The position numbers and the translations under genes were made by a program. 60,871 nucleotides of DNA from Betaproteobacteria bacterium. GTDB taxonomy: Bacteria > Pseudomonadota > Gammaproteobacteria > Burkholderiales > SG8-39. The stretch is from positions 94,678-155,548 of the forward strand of contig JAJDOG010000095.1 of assembly GCA_022340285.1 (NCBI GenBank), read 5' to 3'. Shown piece after piece: positions 1-7,843 of this stretch (its first letter is position 1; each line of letters starts with the position of its first letter). The notes beneath the pieces are model-generated. The model was not told where the DNA came from, ran no database searches, and was given only the letters and a program-made list of their open reading frames with translations.

Positions 1-953
1 ATGATGTGCCGGAAGCCGAATCCGCAACAGTCGTACCAGGTCGAGTAGTCGATCACCTGCGCGCCAAGGGCCTGCGCGATGCCGGTCCCGGTCGCGGCGC
101 GGTTCCCGCCCAAGACTTCGGGATCGTAGATCGCGTCCTCGTGCACCATCTTCGAGTAGTGACACGCCATGTGCACCGTGACGCGCATGTTGGAAACGTC
201 GATCTTCTGCAGCTTCGAGGCTATGTCGTTCCGCATGACATGCACCCAGTCCGAGTAGTGCACGACCTCCTCGGGGATCACGATCTTGCCGTCGACCAGC
301 CGCCCGAGCTTGGCGAGAATCTTCTTGACCCGCTCGCGCAGAGGCGCCGACTCGACGAGGTACTTGCGGATCTCCTTGTAGTTCCCGAAGGACGTTGCAC
401 AGTGAACCAGCGGGAAGAAATGTCCGGCGTCATGCCCCAGGCGCTTGCCCGATACGTAGGCCTGGTGGAAATTCCTCAGGAATACGGCCGCCAGCGACTC
501 GACATTGCCGATGCCCGACCCGTGATAATTCCAGGCGGTGCAGGAGGTCTGATCCGTCTCGTCCAGGTAGTCCTTGCCCGGCACCATGCCGAGTCCGTTC
601 ATCGTCCAGAGGAGCGAAGTCGGGTAGCCCGGGATGTTTCCACACTGCCCGCACGACTTGTGGTGCCAGAGCTGCGAGGTGGGAATCTTCTTGTCCCAGC
701 CGAAGAGCGTCTTGACGATCACCGGCTTGTGCGCATCGGTGATGCGGTGGACGATGATCTCACCGTCCTTCTCGAGCTCCCACATGTGATCGCGCACGTC
801 GTCCATGCGCTCGCCGAGATCCACCGTGCGGCGGTCCACCTGCTTGCGGACCCACTCGGTCGCCTTCTCGGCCTGCTCGGGCGACAGGTCGGTCGGCTGA
901 AAGAACGCCCCGTGCCCGGCGATTCCGCGCGGCTCGTTGGTCGGATTGCTCAT
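1..953 (-). CDS. hdrB1: sHdr heterodisulfide reductase-like subunit B (partial, 3' end off the window)
   Basis: The first 317 codons are in the window and the gene continues past base 1. HdrB-type subunits of the sulfur-oxidising sHdr complex bind non-cubane FeS clusters through CCG domains and act in the cytoplasm, oxidising TusA- or LbpA-bound sulfane sulfur towards sulfite. Visible Cys motifs are HKSCGQCGN near residue 100, TSCTAW near 138, HCAT near 183, and HMACHYSK followed about 40 residues later by YDCCGFGF, a CCG signature. ATG at 953 follows an AGGAG ribosome site. It lies 37 bp after hdrC and downstream of tusA, which matches the tusA-hdrC1-hdrB1 order of sHdr operons. The B1 assignment rests on that order. 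Confidence 0.85.
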   Translation of the reverse strand, partial: MSNPTNEPRGIAGHGAFFQPTDLSPEQAEKATEWVRKQVDRRTVDLGERMDDVRDHMWELEKDGEIIVHRITDAHKPVIVKTLFGWDKKIPTSQLWHHKSCGQCGNIPGYPTSLLWTMNGLGMVPGKDYLDETDQTSCTAWNYHGSGIGNVESLAAVFLRNFHQAYVSGKRLGHDAGHFFPLVHCATSFGNYKEIRKYLVESAPLRERVKKILAKLGRLVDGKIVIPEEVVHYSDWVHVMRNDIASKLQKIDVSNMRVTVHMACHYSKMVHEDAIYDPEVLGGNRAATGTGIAQALGAQVIDYSTWYDCCGFGFRHI

Positions 954-990
954 TGGTTCTGCTCCTGGTTGTGCTCGGGTATCCGGGACG

Positions 991-1686
991 TCATGCGTCC
1001 TCCTTGTTGTCTTCCTGCTCCTCGAGCCAGTCCGCGTACTCTTCCCTCTTCTCTTCGATGAAGTCCTCGATGACGTCGTAGAGGTTCTCGTCCATCGTCT
1101 CGAGCTGCTTCAGCACGCCGGTCATCTCCCAGATCGTATACATCTCGACGGATGTCTTCAGGGAGACTTCCCAGGCAGTGTCAGTGGTCTGCAAGGTCTT
1201 CATCGGAATCGCCTTGCGCAGGATCTTCAGATCCCCAGACACCTTCTGGATGTTGGGACCCCAGTCCGGAAAGTGGTCCGGCTGGATCATGTCTGGCGAA
1301 AGCTGGTTGCCCGTGGTGATCAGCTTCAACATCACGCGCCCGAACGGGCGCAATACGTCCTTCGCGGACTGCATGCCGTGCTTAATCGCCACCTCGCGCA
1401 TGATCGCCACGAGCCCGCCGGGCGAGTTCTTGAACGGGCACCGTGCGGCGCAGGTCATGCACTGGGCACAGGCCCAGATCTTCTCCTGCATCGCGTCGTA
1501 GATCTGCTCGACGTTCTCGGTCCAGAGGAGCTGGACGATCTCGCGTGGGCTGTAGTCGTAGAACTGCGCAGACGGGCAGGTCGCGGTGCAGATTCCGCAG
1601 TTGAGACACCCGTTCAGTTCGTGGTCATAGCGGAAATCGGACTTGATGTCCTCGTAGATCTCCACCATTTCCGCATAAGTCGCCAT
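991..1686 (-). CDS. hdrC1: sHdr heterodisulfide reductase-like subunit C
   Basis: This 231-residue protein is the electron-transfer subunit of the sHdr complex. Two classical [4Fe-4S] motifs are visible: CLNCGICTATCP near residue 27 and CAQCMTCAARCP near residue 72. A mostly helical acidic tail ends in a run rich in Glu and Asp. The length and the two-cluster layout fit HdrC of sulfur oxidisers. A GGAG ribosome site precedes ATG at 1686. It lies between tusA and hdrB on the same strand, so the three are probably co-transcribed; the 165-bp gap to tusA holds a strong hairpin that may tune expression. Confidence 0.88.
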   Translation of the reverse strand: MATYAEMVEIYEDIKSDFRYDHELNGCLNCGICTATCPSAQFYDYSPREIVQLLWTENVEQIYDAMQEKIWACAQCMTCAARCPFKNSPGGLVAIMREVAIKHGMQSAKDVLRPFGRVMLKLITTGNQLSPDMIQPDHFPDWGPNIQKVSGDLKILRKAIPMKTLQTTDTAWEVSLKTSVEMYTIWEMTGVLKQLETMDENLYDVIEDFIEEKREEYADWLEEQEDNKEDA

Positions 1687-1818
1687 CGCAGTCTCCGATT
1701 ACGCCGCGGCCCCCTGACCCTTGCGGATTCTGGTTGTCTCCGAACACGCTCCGCTCGCACCCGGCTTCCCTTGCCCCGCTCGCGTTGAACGGCGCAACGC
1801 GACGCTCCAACGCGGGCA

Positions 1819-1849
1819 GTTATCCCGTCACCGAAGGTGACGGGATAAC
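1819..1849 (-). other. Perfect 14-bp inverted repeat directly after tusA
   Basis: Arms at 1819-1832 and 1836-1849 are exactly complementary with a three-base loop, starting two bases beyond the tusA stop codon. There is no run of T on either side, so it is not a canonical intrinsic terminator. In this place, between tusA and hdrC, it would act as a 3'-end stabiliser or processing/attenuation element that raises tusA over hdr levels (inference). Confidence 0.6.
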
Positions 1850-1850
1850 C

Positions 1851-2078
1851 TCATTTCTTCTTCATGAAGAAAGTGAACTCCTTGTTCGCCTCCGAATGCT
1901 CGAGCAAGTCGTTCCCGGTCTGCTTGGAAAACGCCTGAAAATCCTTCACCGAGCCGGGGTCGGTGGCGACGATGCGCAGGATCTGCCCGCTGCTCATGTC
2001 GGTAAGTGCCTTCTTTGCGCGCAAGATGGGCAGGGGGCAGTTCAAGCCGCGCGCATCCAAGTCCTTGTCGAATTGCAT
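1851..2078 (-). CDS. tusA: TusA-type sulfur carrier protein
   Basis: A 75-residue SirA/TusA-family protein that carries sulfane sulfur as a persulfide on the conserved Cys of LNCPLPILRAKKAL (Cys14). In sulfur oxidisers it delivers sulfur to the sHdr or rDsr enzymes in the cytoplasm. The start chosen is MQFDKDL at 2078, preceded by GGAGTGAGAGGAGTGAGC; an in-frame ATG at 2093 would add five residues not found in the family. It is the first gene of the tusA-hdrC-hdrB set. No rhodanese or DsrE2 partner gene is next to it here. Confidence 0.9.
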   Translation of the reverse strand: MQFDKDLDARGLNCPLPILRAKKALTDMSSGQILRIVATDPGSVKDFQAFSKQTGNDLLEHSEANKEFTFFMKKK

Positions 2079-2203
2079 GCTCACTCCTCTCACTCCTTTG
2101 TGCGTCTGCTCGAATCGCGAAAACCAGCCCCATATATAAGCCGTTCACGCGCATCCATCAATGCGACCGCTCAGCGGCGCCACCCTTATCTGTGCGCCGC
2201 ATC

Positions 2204-2236
2204 GCCCAGAATATTAGCAAATAATTATATATCCTG
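2204..2236 (-). promoter_or_regulatory. AT-rich stretch, likely promoter area for tusA-hdr
   Basis: The gap between soeC and tusA holds a clearly AT-rich block in otherwise GC-rich DNA. On the minus strand it contains a TATAAT hexamer (2229-2224) and TAATAT. I could not pair either with a good -35 box, so the exact promoter is uncertain. Confidence 0.3.
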
Positions 2237-2265
2237 ACTACACCCCGCCGGCCACCACGCAATAT

Positions 2266-3246
2266 TCACGCAATCGCTTGATAGTAAATATTTTGTGGGT
2301 GATTCGCCTGGGCGAAAAAGAACCACCGCTCGGCCAGCAGACCCACATACTGAACCGCGCAGGCGAGACTGAGCAGCAGCACGGATTGCCAGGCGAGCCC
2401 GGCAGCCAGCACGACGAGCGGCACCGGGAACACGAGAACGAGGAACGACCACTTGATGGATCGCAGGAACCCGCTGGCGCGCCCGTGGAAGAACTCCCGC
2501 GTATTGAAGGATCCGCCCATGAATCCCTGAGTCGTTTGCGCGATGCGGGGATGCTTGATGCCGATTGCAGTCTGCAGCGTCGATCTCGGCTTGAGCCGCG
2601 CATTGCGAACGAGCGACGCGGCGCGTGTCGCAAGCGCGACGCCGGTGAAGATCGCCGCCCACCCTGCGAAGAATCCGATCAGCCCGGGCGCCGCATAAGC
2701 CGTAAACACCGTGGCGACCATGAACCCGGACGCCGTACCGAGCAGCGTGTAGTTGACCACCGTCAGAGGCGTCGCCCACTCCTGCAGAAACTTGATGCAG
2801 GCGTAGACCATGCCAGTGCAGAGAAACAGCGCCGCCGCGAGCATCGTTGCGACCGCGCCGATCGCGACCGTCGGCCCGATGACAAGGGAGGCGCCGATCG
2901 AGACCTCGGGCGCGCTCAAGCCGAACCCATGCGCGGCGCCGTATAGAAGGACGGCGCCCATGAACGCGGGCAGCACGATCACCTCGCGCGAGAGCCATGA
3001 TGTCCGCCAGCGCGCAGCGGCACGCCACCCGCGCTCGGGACGTCCCAGGTGGAAGAAGGACGCCACGAGCCCCAGGCCCAACAGCACCAGCGCCACCGCG
3101 CTTCCGGCTGCATAGAACGTGCGGCCGTCCTGACGGGACAGCACATCGAACAGGCTGTACACCTCCACGGTGAAAAGCGCGAGGAACAGCCCCTGCGCGG
3201 CACCGATCAGTGTGGTGAGAAGGATGACGGAAAAAGCTGGATTCAT
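2266..3246 (-). CDS. soeC: SoeC, membrane anchor of sulfite dehydrogenase (DmsC/NrfD-like)
   Basis: This 326-residue, strongly hydrophobic protein has about eight predicted membrane segments. It starts with a segment rich in Leu, Phe and Val, and the first loop has HLGRPERGWRA, a DmsC-type feature near the quinone site. It anchors SoeAB to the inner face of the cytoplasmic membrane and passes electrons to quinone. It starts 4 bp after the soeB stop, in the order soeA-soeB-soeC. Membrane anchors of other molybdopterin oxidoreductases look alike, so the Soe call depends on the sulfur context and on its partners. Confidence 0.85.
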   Translation of the reverse strand: MNPAFSVILLTTLIGAAQGLFLALFTVEVYSLFDVLSRQDGRTFYAAGSAVALVLLGLGLVASFFHLGRPERGWRAAARWRTSWLSREVIVLPAFMGAVLLYGAAHGFGLSAPEVSIGASLVIGPTVAIGAVATMLAAALFLCTGMVYACIKFLQEWATPLTVVNYTLLGTASGFMVATVFTAYAAPGLIGFFAGWAAIFTGVALATRAASLVRNARLKPRSTLQTAIGIKHPRIAQTTQGFMGGSFNTREFFHGRASGFLRSIKWSFLVLVFPVPLVVLAAGLAWQSVLLLSLACAVQYVGLLAERWFFFAQANHPQNIYYQAIA

Positions 3247-3250
3247 GTGC

Positions 3251-3982
3251 TCACCACGTCGTCACGTCGTCCAGTGCCGGCTCCTTGGCCGACGGTTTCG
3301 GAAGCTTGCCATCGACCTTGAGCGGATTGTCCGCGCGGACCAGCTCGTCGGGCTGTATGACGACCTCGGTCTTGCGCCGCGGCAGGTAGTGATTGGCGGG
3401 GTGCGTTCCCCACTCCGGCATGAGCTGGTAGCCGCCCCGATCGCGAATCGCCCCGGACACCTCGGACTCCGGATCGTGCACGTCGCCGAAGAGTCGTGCG
3501 TTGGTCGGACACGCCATCACGCACGCCGGTTTGCGATCGGTAACGGGCAGCGCTTCGTCGTAGATGCGATCTACGCACAGCGTACACTTCTTCATGACCT
3601 TCTGGCGCTCGTCGACCTCGCGCACGCCGTAGGGACAGGCCCACGAGCAATACTTGCAGCCGATGCACTTGTCGTAATCCACCAGCACGATCCCGTCCTC
3701 AGCCCGCTTGTAGCTTGCGCCGGTCGGGCATACCGGCACGCACGGAGGATCCTCGCAGTGCAGGCAGGACTTCGGGAAGTGCACGGTCTGCGTGTTCGGG
3801 TACTCGCCGACCTCGAAGGTCTGCACGCGATTGAAGAAGGTGCCGGTGGGATCGGCGTCGTACGGCCGCTCGTCGGTCAGGTAACCCGCGATGCCAGAGG
3901 TATTCCACTCCTTGCAGCTCGTCACGCAGGCGTGGCAGCCGACGCAGACGTTGAGGTCGATCACCAGGGCAAGTTGCGTCAC
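3251..3982 (-). CDS. soeB: SoeB, iron-sulfur subunit of sulfite dehydrogenase
   Basis: A 243-residue ferredoxin-like subunit with four [4Fe-4S] sites: CVGCHACVTSC at residue 13, CLHCEDPPCVPVCP, CIGCKYCSWACP, and CTLC paired with a later CVMAC. It relays electrons from SoeA to SoeC. Translation most likely starts at GTG 3982, which overlaps the soeA stop by four bases (GTGA), a sign of translational coupling. A longer in-frame extension upstream is open but lies inside soeA and looks like shadow sequence. There is no Tat or Sec signal, in line with a cytoplasmic site. Confidence 0.88.
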   Translation of the reverse strand: MTQLALVIDLNVCVGCHACVTSCKEWNTSGIAGYLTDERPYDADPTGTFFNRVQTFEVGEYPNTQTVHFPKSCLHCEDPPCVPVCPTGASYKRAEDGIVLVDYDKCIGCKYCSWACPYGVREVDERQKVMKKCTLCVDRIYDEALPVTDRKPACVMACPTNARLFGDVHDPESEVSGAIRDRGGYQLMPEWGTHPANHYLPRRKTEVVIQPDELVRADNPLKVDGKLPKPSAKEPALDDVTTW

Positions 3983-6870
3983 TTGACGTCTCCTCCCGCG
4001 GCGACATATGCCTGCCAAAGCTTTCTGACTGCGGACATGCCGGGGAACGCTCCGATCGAAGGGAATTGCGGCCACGTCTCGCGCGGCTCGTCCTCGGCGG
4101 CCTTGTAGATCCGCACGCGCACGTCGTACCACCCGGCCTGTCCCGTCACCGGATCGGAGTTCGAGATGCGCATTCCGTCGGCACCGTCCGGAAGCTCGTC
4201 GGCGATGAGATGGTTCAGCAGGAAGCCCTTTTGCGATTCGTTGGCATCCGGGGCAAGCGCCCATGCCCCGGCTGCCTTGCCGATGGCATTCCAGGTCCAC
4301 ACCGTGCCGGGCTCGACCGCTTCCGAGTAGCGGCACATGCAGCGCACCTTGCCCCAGGGCGACTCGGCCCAGATCCAATCGCCGTCCGCGATGCCCTCCG
4401 GCCGCGCGGTGCGCGGGTTTACGAAGAGATAGTTGTGGGTGTGGATCTGCCGCAGCCACGCATTCTGTGAATCCCACGAGTGGTACATCGCCATCGGCCG
4501 CTGGGTGATGGCAGCGAGCGGATACTTGCGCGTGTCGGTGACCTGCACCTCGAGCGGCGTGTAATAGAACGGCAGCGGATCGAAATACGTGGCGATCCGC
4601 TCCCGCAGCCGCTCCGGGGGCTTTCGCCCGCTTCCCTTACCCTGCGCGGCGAGCCGGAACCGCTGCAGCACCTCGGAGTAGAGGTGGACCAGGATCGGAT
4701 CGCCATGGCGCCGGATGCGCGTGCGCTGCGCCCACTCCGTGTAACCCCGGTTCCAGTTCCGCATGTATTGGTAGGACGGTGGCAGCCGGTAGTGGAACAC
4801 GCAGTTGTTGCGCTCGTACATCTCCCACTGGCGCGGGTTCGGCTCGCCCTTCATGAATTGCTCGCCGCCCTTGCCACGCCAGCCCGCCAGGAAACCGATC
4901 CCGGACCCGGGCTCGGTTTCGTAATTGACGATGAAATCCGGGTAATCCCGGTACTTGCGGCTCCCGTCGGGATTCGCGAACACCGGTAGCTTCAGGCGGC
5001 TCCCGAGCTCGATCAACACGTCCTGGAACGGCTTGCATTCGCCCGTCGGCGGCACCACCGGCACGCGCACCGAATCGACCGGACCGTCGAATTCCGAGAT
5101 CGGCCGATCCAGCATGGACATCACGTCGTGGCGCTCGAGGTAGCTCGTGTCCGGCAAGAGCAGATCGGCGAATGCGGCCGTCTCGGACTGGAACGCATCG
5201 CACACCACCAGAAACGGAATCCGGAACTCGCCGTTCTCGTCCCGGTCGTTCAGCATCTTGCGCACCTCGGTGGTGTTCATGGTCGAGTTCCACGCCATGT
5301 TCGCCATGAAGATGAGGAGCGTATCGATGCGGTACGGGTCGCCGCGCCAGGCGTTGGTGATGACGTTGTGCATCAGGCCGTGCACGGCGAGCGGATGCTC
5401 CCAGGAGAACGCCTTGTCGATGCGTACGGGCTCTCCCTGCGCGTCGATGAACAGGTCCTCCGGCGAGCCGGGCCAGCCGAGCGCGAGGCCGCCCAGTGGC
5501 GTGTCCGGCTGCACTGCCTCCGGACTGTTTGGCGGCTTGGCCATGGGCGGAATCGCGCGCGGAAACGGCGCCTTGTGGCGGAAGCCGCCCGGCCGGTCGA
5601 TCGTTCCGAGCAAGCTCATGAGGATGGCGAGCGCCCGGATGGCCTGGAACCCGTTCGAGTGCGCGGCCAGGCCACGCATCGCGTGGAAAGCCACCGGGTT
5701 TCCGACCACGCTTTCGTGCTCCCTTCCCCAGCTGTCGGTCCAGGAAATCGGCAGCTCGATCCTCTCGTCGCGCGCGGTAATGCCCATCTCGTGGGCGAGT
5801 CGGCGCACCGTTTCCGCCGGCACGCCGGTGATCCCTTCCGCCCATTCCGGTGTGTATTGCTTGAGGCGCTCGTCGAGAAGCTGAAGCACGGGTTTGACGC
5901 GCGCGCCGTCCTCGAGGCGGAACTCGCCGAAGAGATACGGGTCGGCGCCCTCCGTATGGGTCGGGATGGCGCGATTCGTGTGCCGATCCCACCACAGCCG
6001 ATTTTGCGGATACGCCGGATTGGCCTCGGCCTTTCCGGCCTCGGACGCGAGCAGACCGGCACGCTCGTCCGACACGTCGGTGTGCACGAGCTGTCCCGCG
6101 TTGGAGTAGCGCACCAGGAACTCGCGATCGTAGAGACCTTGTGCGATCAGCTCATGCATGATCGCCAGCAGCAGCGCGCCGTCGGTGCCGGGCTTGATCG
6201 GCACCCACTCGTCCGCGATTGCCGAGTAACCGGTGCGCACGGGATTGATGGAGATGAATCGGCCGCCACGACGCTTGAATTTCGAGATCGCCACCTTGAG
6301 CGGATTGGAGTGATGGTCCTCCGCGGTGCCGATCATGACGAAGAGCTTGGCCCGGTCGAGGTCGGGGCCGCCGAACTCCCAGAACGATCCGCCGATCGTG
6401 TAGATCATTCCGGCGGCCATGTTCACCGAGCAGAAGCCGCCGTGCGCAGCGTAATTCGGCGTGCCGAACTGGCGCGCGAAGAGACCCGTCAGGGCCTGCA
6501 TCTGGTCACGGCCCGTGAACAGCGCGAACTTCTTCGGGTCGGTTGCGCGAATCCGGGCCAGGCGCTCAGTCAGGACCTCGAACGCTCGCTCCCAGGAGAT
6601 CTCCTCGAACTCGCCGACGCCGCGCTCGGCGCCCGGCTTGCGCATGAGCGGCTTCGTGAGTCGCGCGGGGGAATACTGTTTCATGATCCCCGACGAGCCC
6701 TTGGCGCAGATCACCCCGCGATTCAGCGGGTGCGCGGGATTGCCGTCTATGTATCGGACCTTTCCTTCGACCAGATGCACGCGAATGCCGCAGCGGCAGG
6801 CGCACATGTAGCAGGTCGTGTTCTTGACTTGCGTCGACGGCGGAACGATCGCGTTGCTTGGCGTGTCCAT
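3979..6870 (-). CDS. soeA: SoeA, molybdopterin catalytic subunit of cytoplasmic sulfite dehydrogenase (quinone)
   Basis: A 963-residue molybdopterin oxidoreductase of the DMSO-reductase family. The N-terminal [4Fe-4S] motif is Cys20-x2-Cys23-x3-Cys27 with Cys55 in VICAKG. The molybdopterin domains follow, and a C-terminal dinucleotide-binding domain is recognisable near HNYLFVNPRTA. No Tat signal is present, which separates SoeA from periplasmic relatives such as PsrA/PhsA. SoeABC oxidises sulfite to sulfate and reduces quinone. The gene leads soeABC. It could in principle be another PsrA-like polysulfide or tetrathionate enzyme, but the lack of a signal and the sulfur-oxidation neighbours favour SoeA. 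Confidence 0.87.
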   Translation of the reverse strand: MDTPSNAIVPPSTQVKNTTCYMCACRCGIRVHLVEGKVRYIDGNPAHPLNRGVICAKGSSGIMKQYSPARLTKPLMRKPGAERGVGEFEEISWERAFEVLTERLARIRATDPKKFALFTGRDQMQALTGLFARQFGTPNYAAHGGFCSVNMAAGMIYTIGGSFWEFGGPDLDRAKLFVMIGTAEDHHSNPLKVAISKFKRRGGRFISINPVRTGYSAIADEWVPIKPGTDGALLLAIMHELIAQGLYDREFLVRYSNAGQLVHTDVSDERAGLLASEAGKAEANPAYPQNRLWWDRHTNRAIPTHTEGADPYLFGEFRLEDGARVKPVLQLLDERLKQYTPEWAEGITGVPAETVRRLAHEMGITARDERIELPISWTDSWGREHESVVGNPVAFHAMRGLAAHSNGFQAIRALAILMSLLGTIDRPGGFRHKAPFPRAIPPMAKPPNSPEAVQPDTPLGGLALGWPGSPEDLFIDAQGEPVRIDKAFSWEHPLAVHGLMHNVITNAWRGDPYRIDTLLIFMANMAWNSTMNTTEVRKMLNDRDENGEFRIPFLVVCDAFQSETAAFADLLLPDTSYLERHDVMSMLDRPISEFDGPVDSVRVPVVPPTGECKPFQDVLIELGSRLKLPVFANPDGSRKYRDYPDFIVNYETEPGSGIGFLAGWRGKGGEQFMKGEPNPRQWEMYERNNCVFHYRLPPSYQYMRNWNRGYTEWAQRTRIRRHGDPILVHLYSEVLQRFRLAAQGKGSGRKPPERLRERIATYFDPLPFYYTPLEVQVTDTRKYPLAAITQRPMAMYHSWDSQNAWLRQIHTHNYLFVNPRTARPEGIADGDWIWAESPWGKVRCMCRYSEAVEPGTVWTWNAIGKAAGAWALAPDANESQKGFLLNHLIADELPDGADGMRISNSDPVTGQAGWYDVRVRIYKAAEDEPRETWPQFPSIGAFPGMSAVRKLWQAYVAAGGDVK

Positions 6871-6895
6871 GGGCAGGTAGGCGGAACGAGGGCCG

Positions 6896-6924
6896 AGTAT
6901 AGAATTCGTCTAAACTTCGGAAAA
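6896..6924 (-). promoter_or_regulatory. Possible soeABC promoter
   Basis: TATACT reads on the minus strand at 6901-6896, about 26 bases before the soeA ATG, with a weak TTTTCC at the -35 distance. The region from 6871 to 7164 is divergent between soeA and a methyltransferase gene and holds no other gene. Confidence 0.3.
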
Positions 6925-7164
6925 CCCAGCGATTCTGATTTGCCGATCAACGACCCTGATGCGCCACGCACGGCGCCCAGAAGAAATGGGCTGCGAATCG
7001 CGCCGAAAGCAAGTCCGGGCGACGCCGGCTTGGGCCTCGCGCAGGGGCCCCAAAGATTTGCCGTTCAGTGAATTGCTTCTTCTTCACGTCCGATCTCCCT
7101 TCCGGAGAGCCGGACTCTGCATCAAAGTGCTACTGTTCTCCGCTGGCAGCGCGAGGTTGCACTT

Positions 7165-7809
7165 ATGGAGCTTAGTGACAAAGGGAAAGAACTAGTAGCG
7201 TTGTACGAAAACATGGCCGAGCAAGGGTACGAAAGGACGGATCACTCTCGGGTAGAGGTTGCGTTTAGCGACTTCGAATTGAGGCCATATCGGGAGAGTC
7301 TGCGTGCTTACTTCAGAGAGTATTCCGTGTCTTCGGTGTTGGACTACGGTTGTGGCGGTTCAGATTGGAAGATGAAAGGGTTTGACGAGGCGTCCCAGCT
7401 ATCCGCGGTCGATTACTTCGAACTGGATCGCGCCTACCGCTATGAGCCGGCCAGAAAGATCGATGAGCGGCAGCCCGTTGATTGCGTAGTGTCCTTCGAT
7501 GTTCTCGAGCATGTATTCGTTGCGGATGTTCCGAATGTCGTTAGGGACATGTTTTCATACTCAAAGAAACTCTTGATACTCAATGTGGCCTGCTATCCGG
7601 CGGCCGCCAAGTTGCCGAATGGAGAAAATGCGCACGTAACCGTTAGACCGCCTTTGTGGTGGAAAGGCATCCTGGATTGCATCGCACCTGAATATCCGGG
7701 CGTTTCGGTCTTGCTGATCTGCTCTACAGCATGGCGACAGAGCAGCGCATTCCCGATATGGAGCGGTGCAATGTGGCAGCTGAGTGATGCCTTTGCCGTT
7801 GAACTCTAG
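7165..7809 (+). CDS. Class I SAM-dependent methyltransferase, atypical composition
   Basis: A 214-residue protein with a methyltransferase motif I, VLDYGCGGSDW (about residue 59), a later VVSFDVLEHVF motif and a downstream LLILNVACYP strand, as in Methyltransf_23/11 families. The substrate is unknown. The coding sequence is visibly less GC-rich than its neighbours and uses codons such as AAA, GAA, TTG and AGA more freely, which suggests recent transfer. It is followed after 34 bp by a TPR-glycosyltransferase like those of the island at 33.7-53 kb, so it may modify a glycan or glycolipid. Confidence 0.75.
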   Translation: MELSDKGKELVALYENMAEQGYERTDHSRVEVAFSDFELRPYRESLRAYFREYSVSSVLDYGCGGSDWKMKGFDEASQLSAVDYFELDRAYRYEPARKIDERQPVDCVVSFDVLEHVFVADVPNVVRDMFSYSKKLLILNVACYPAAAKLPNGENAHVTVRPPLWWKGILDCIAPEYPGVSVLLICSTAWRQSSAFPIWSGAMWQLSDAFAVEL

Positions 7810-7843
7810 TTCAGCTCCCGCCTTGCGAAGGGCGTGAGCTCGC

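Noticed and set aside
6-1061. Long open frame on the plus strand at the left edge
   Set aside because: It is antisense to hdrB, which has clear CCG Cys motifs, a ribosome site and operon context. The plus frame is a GC-rich shadow with no recognisable domain.
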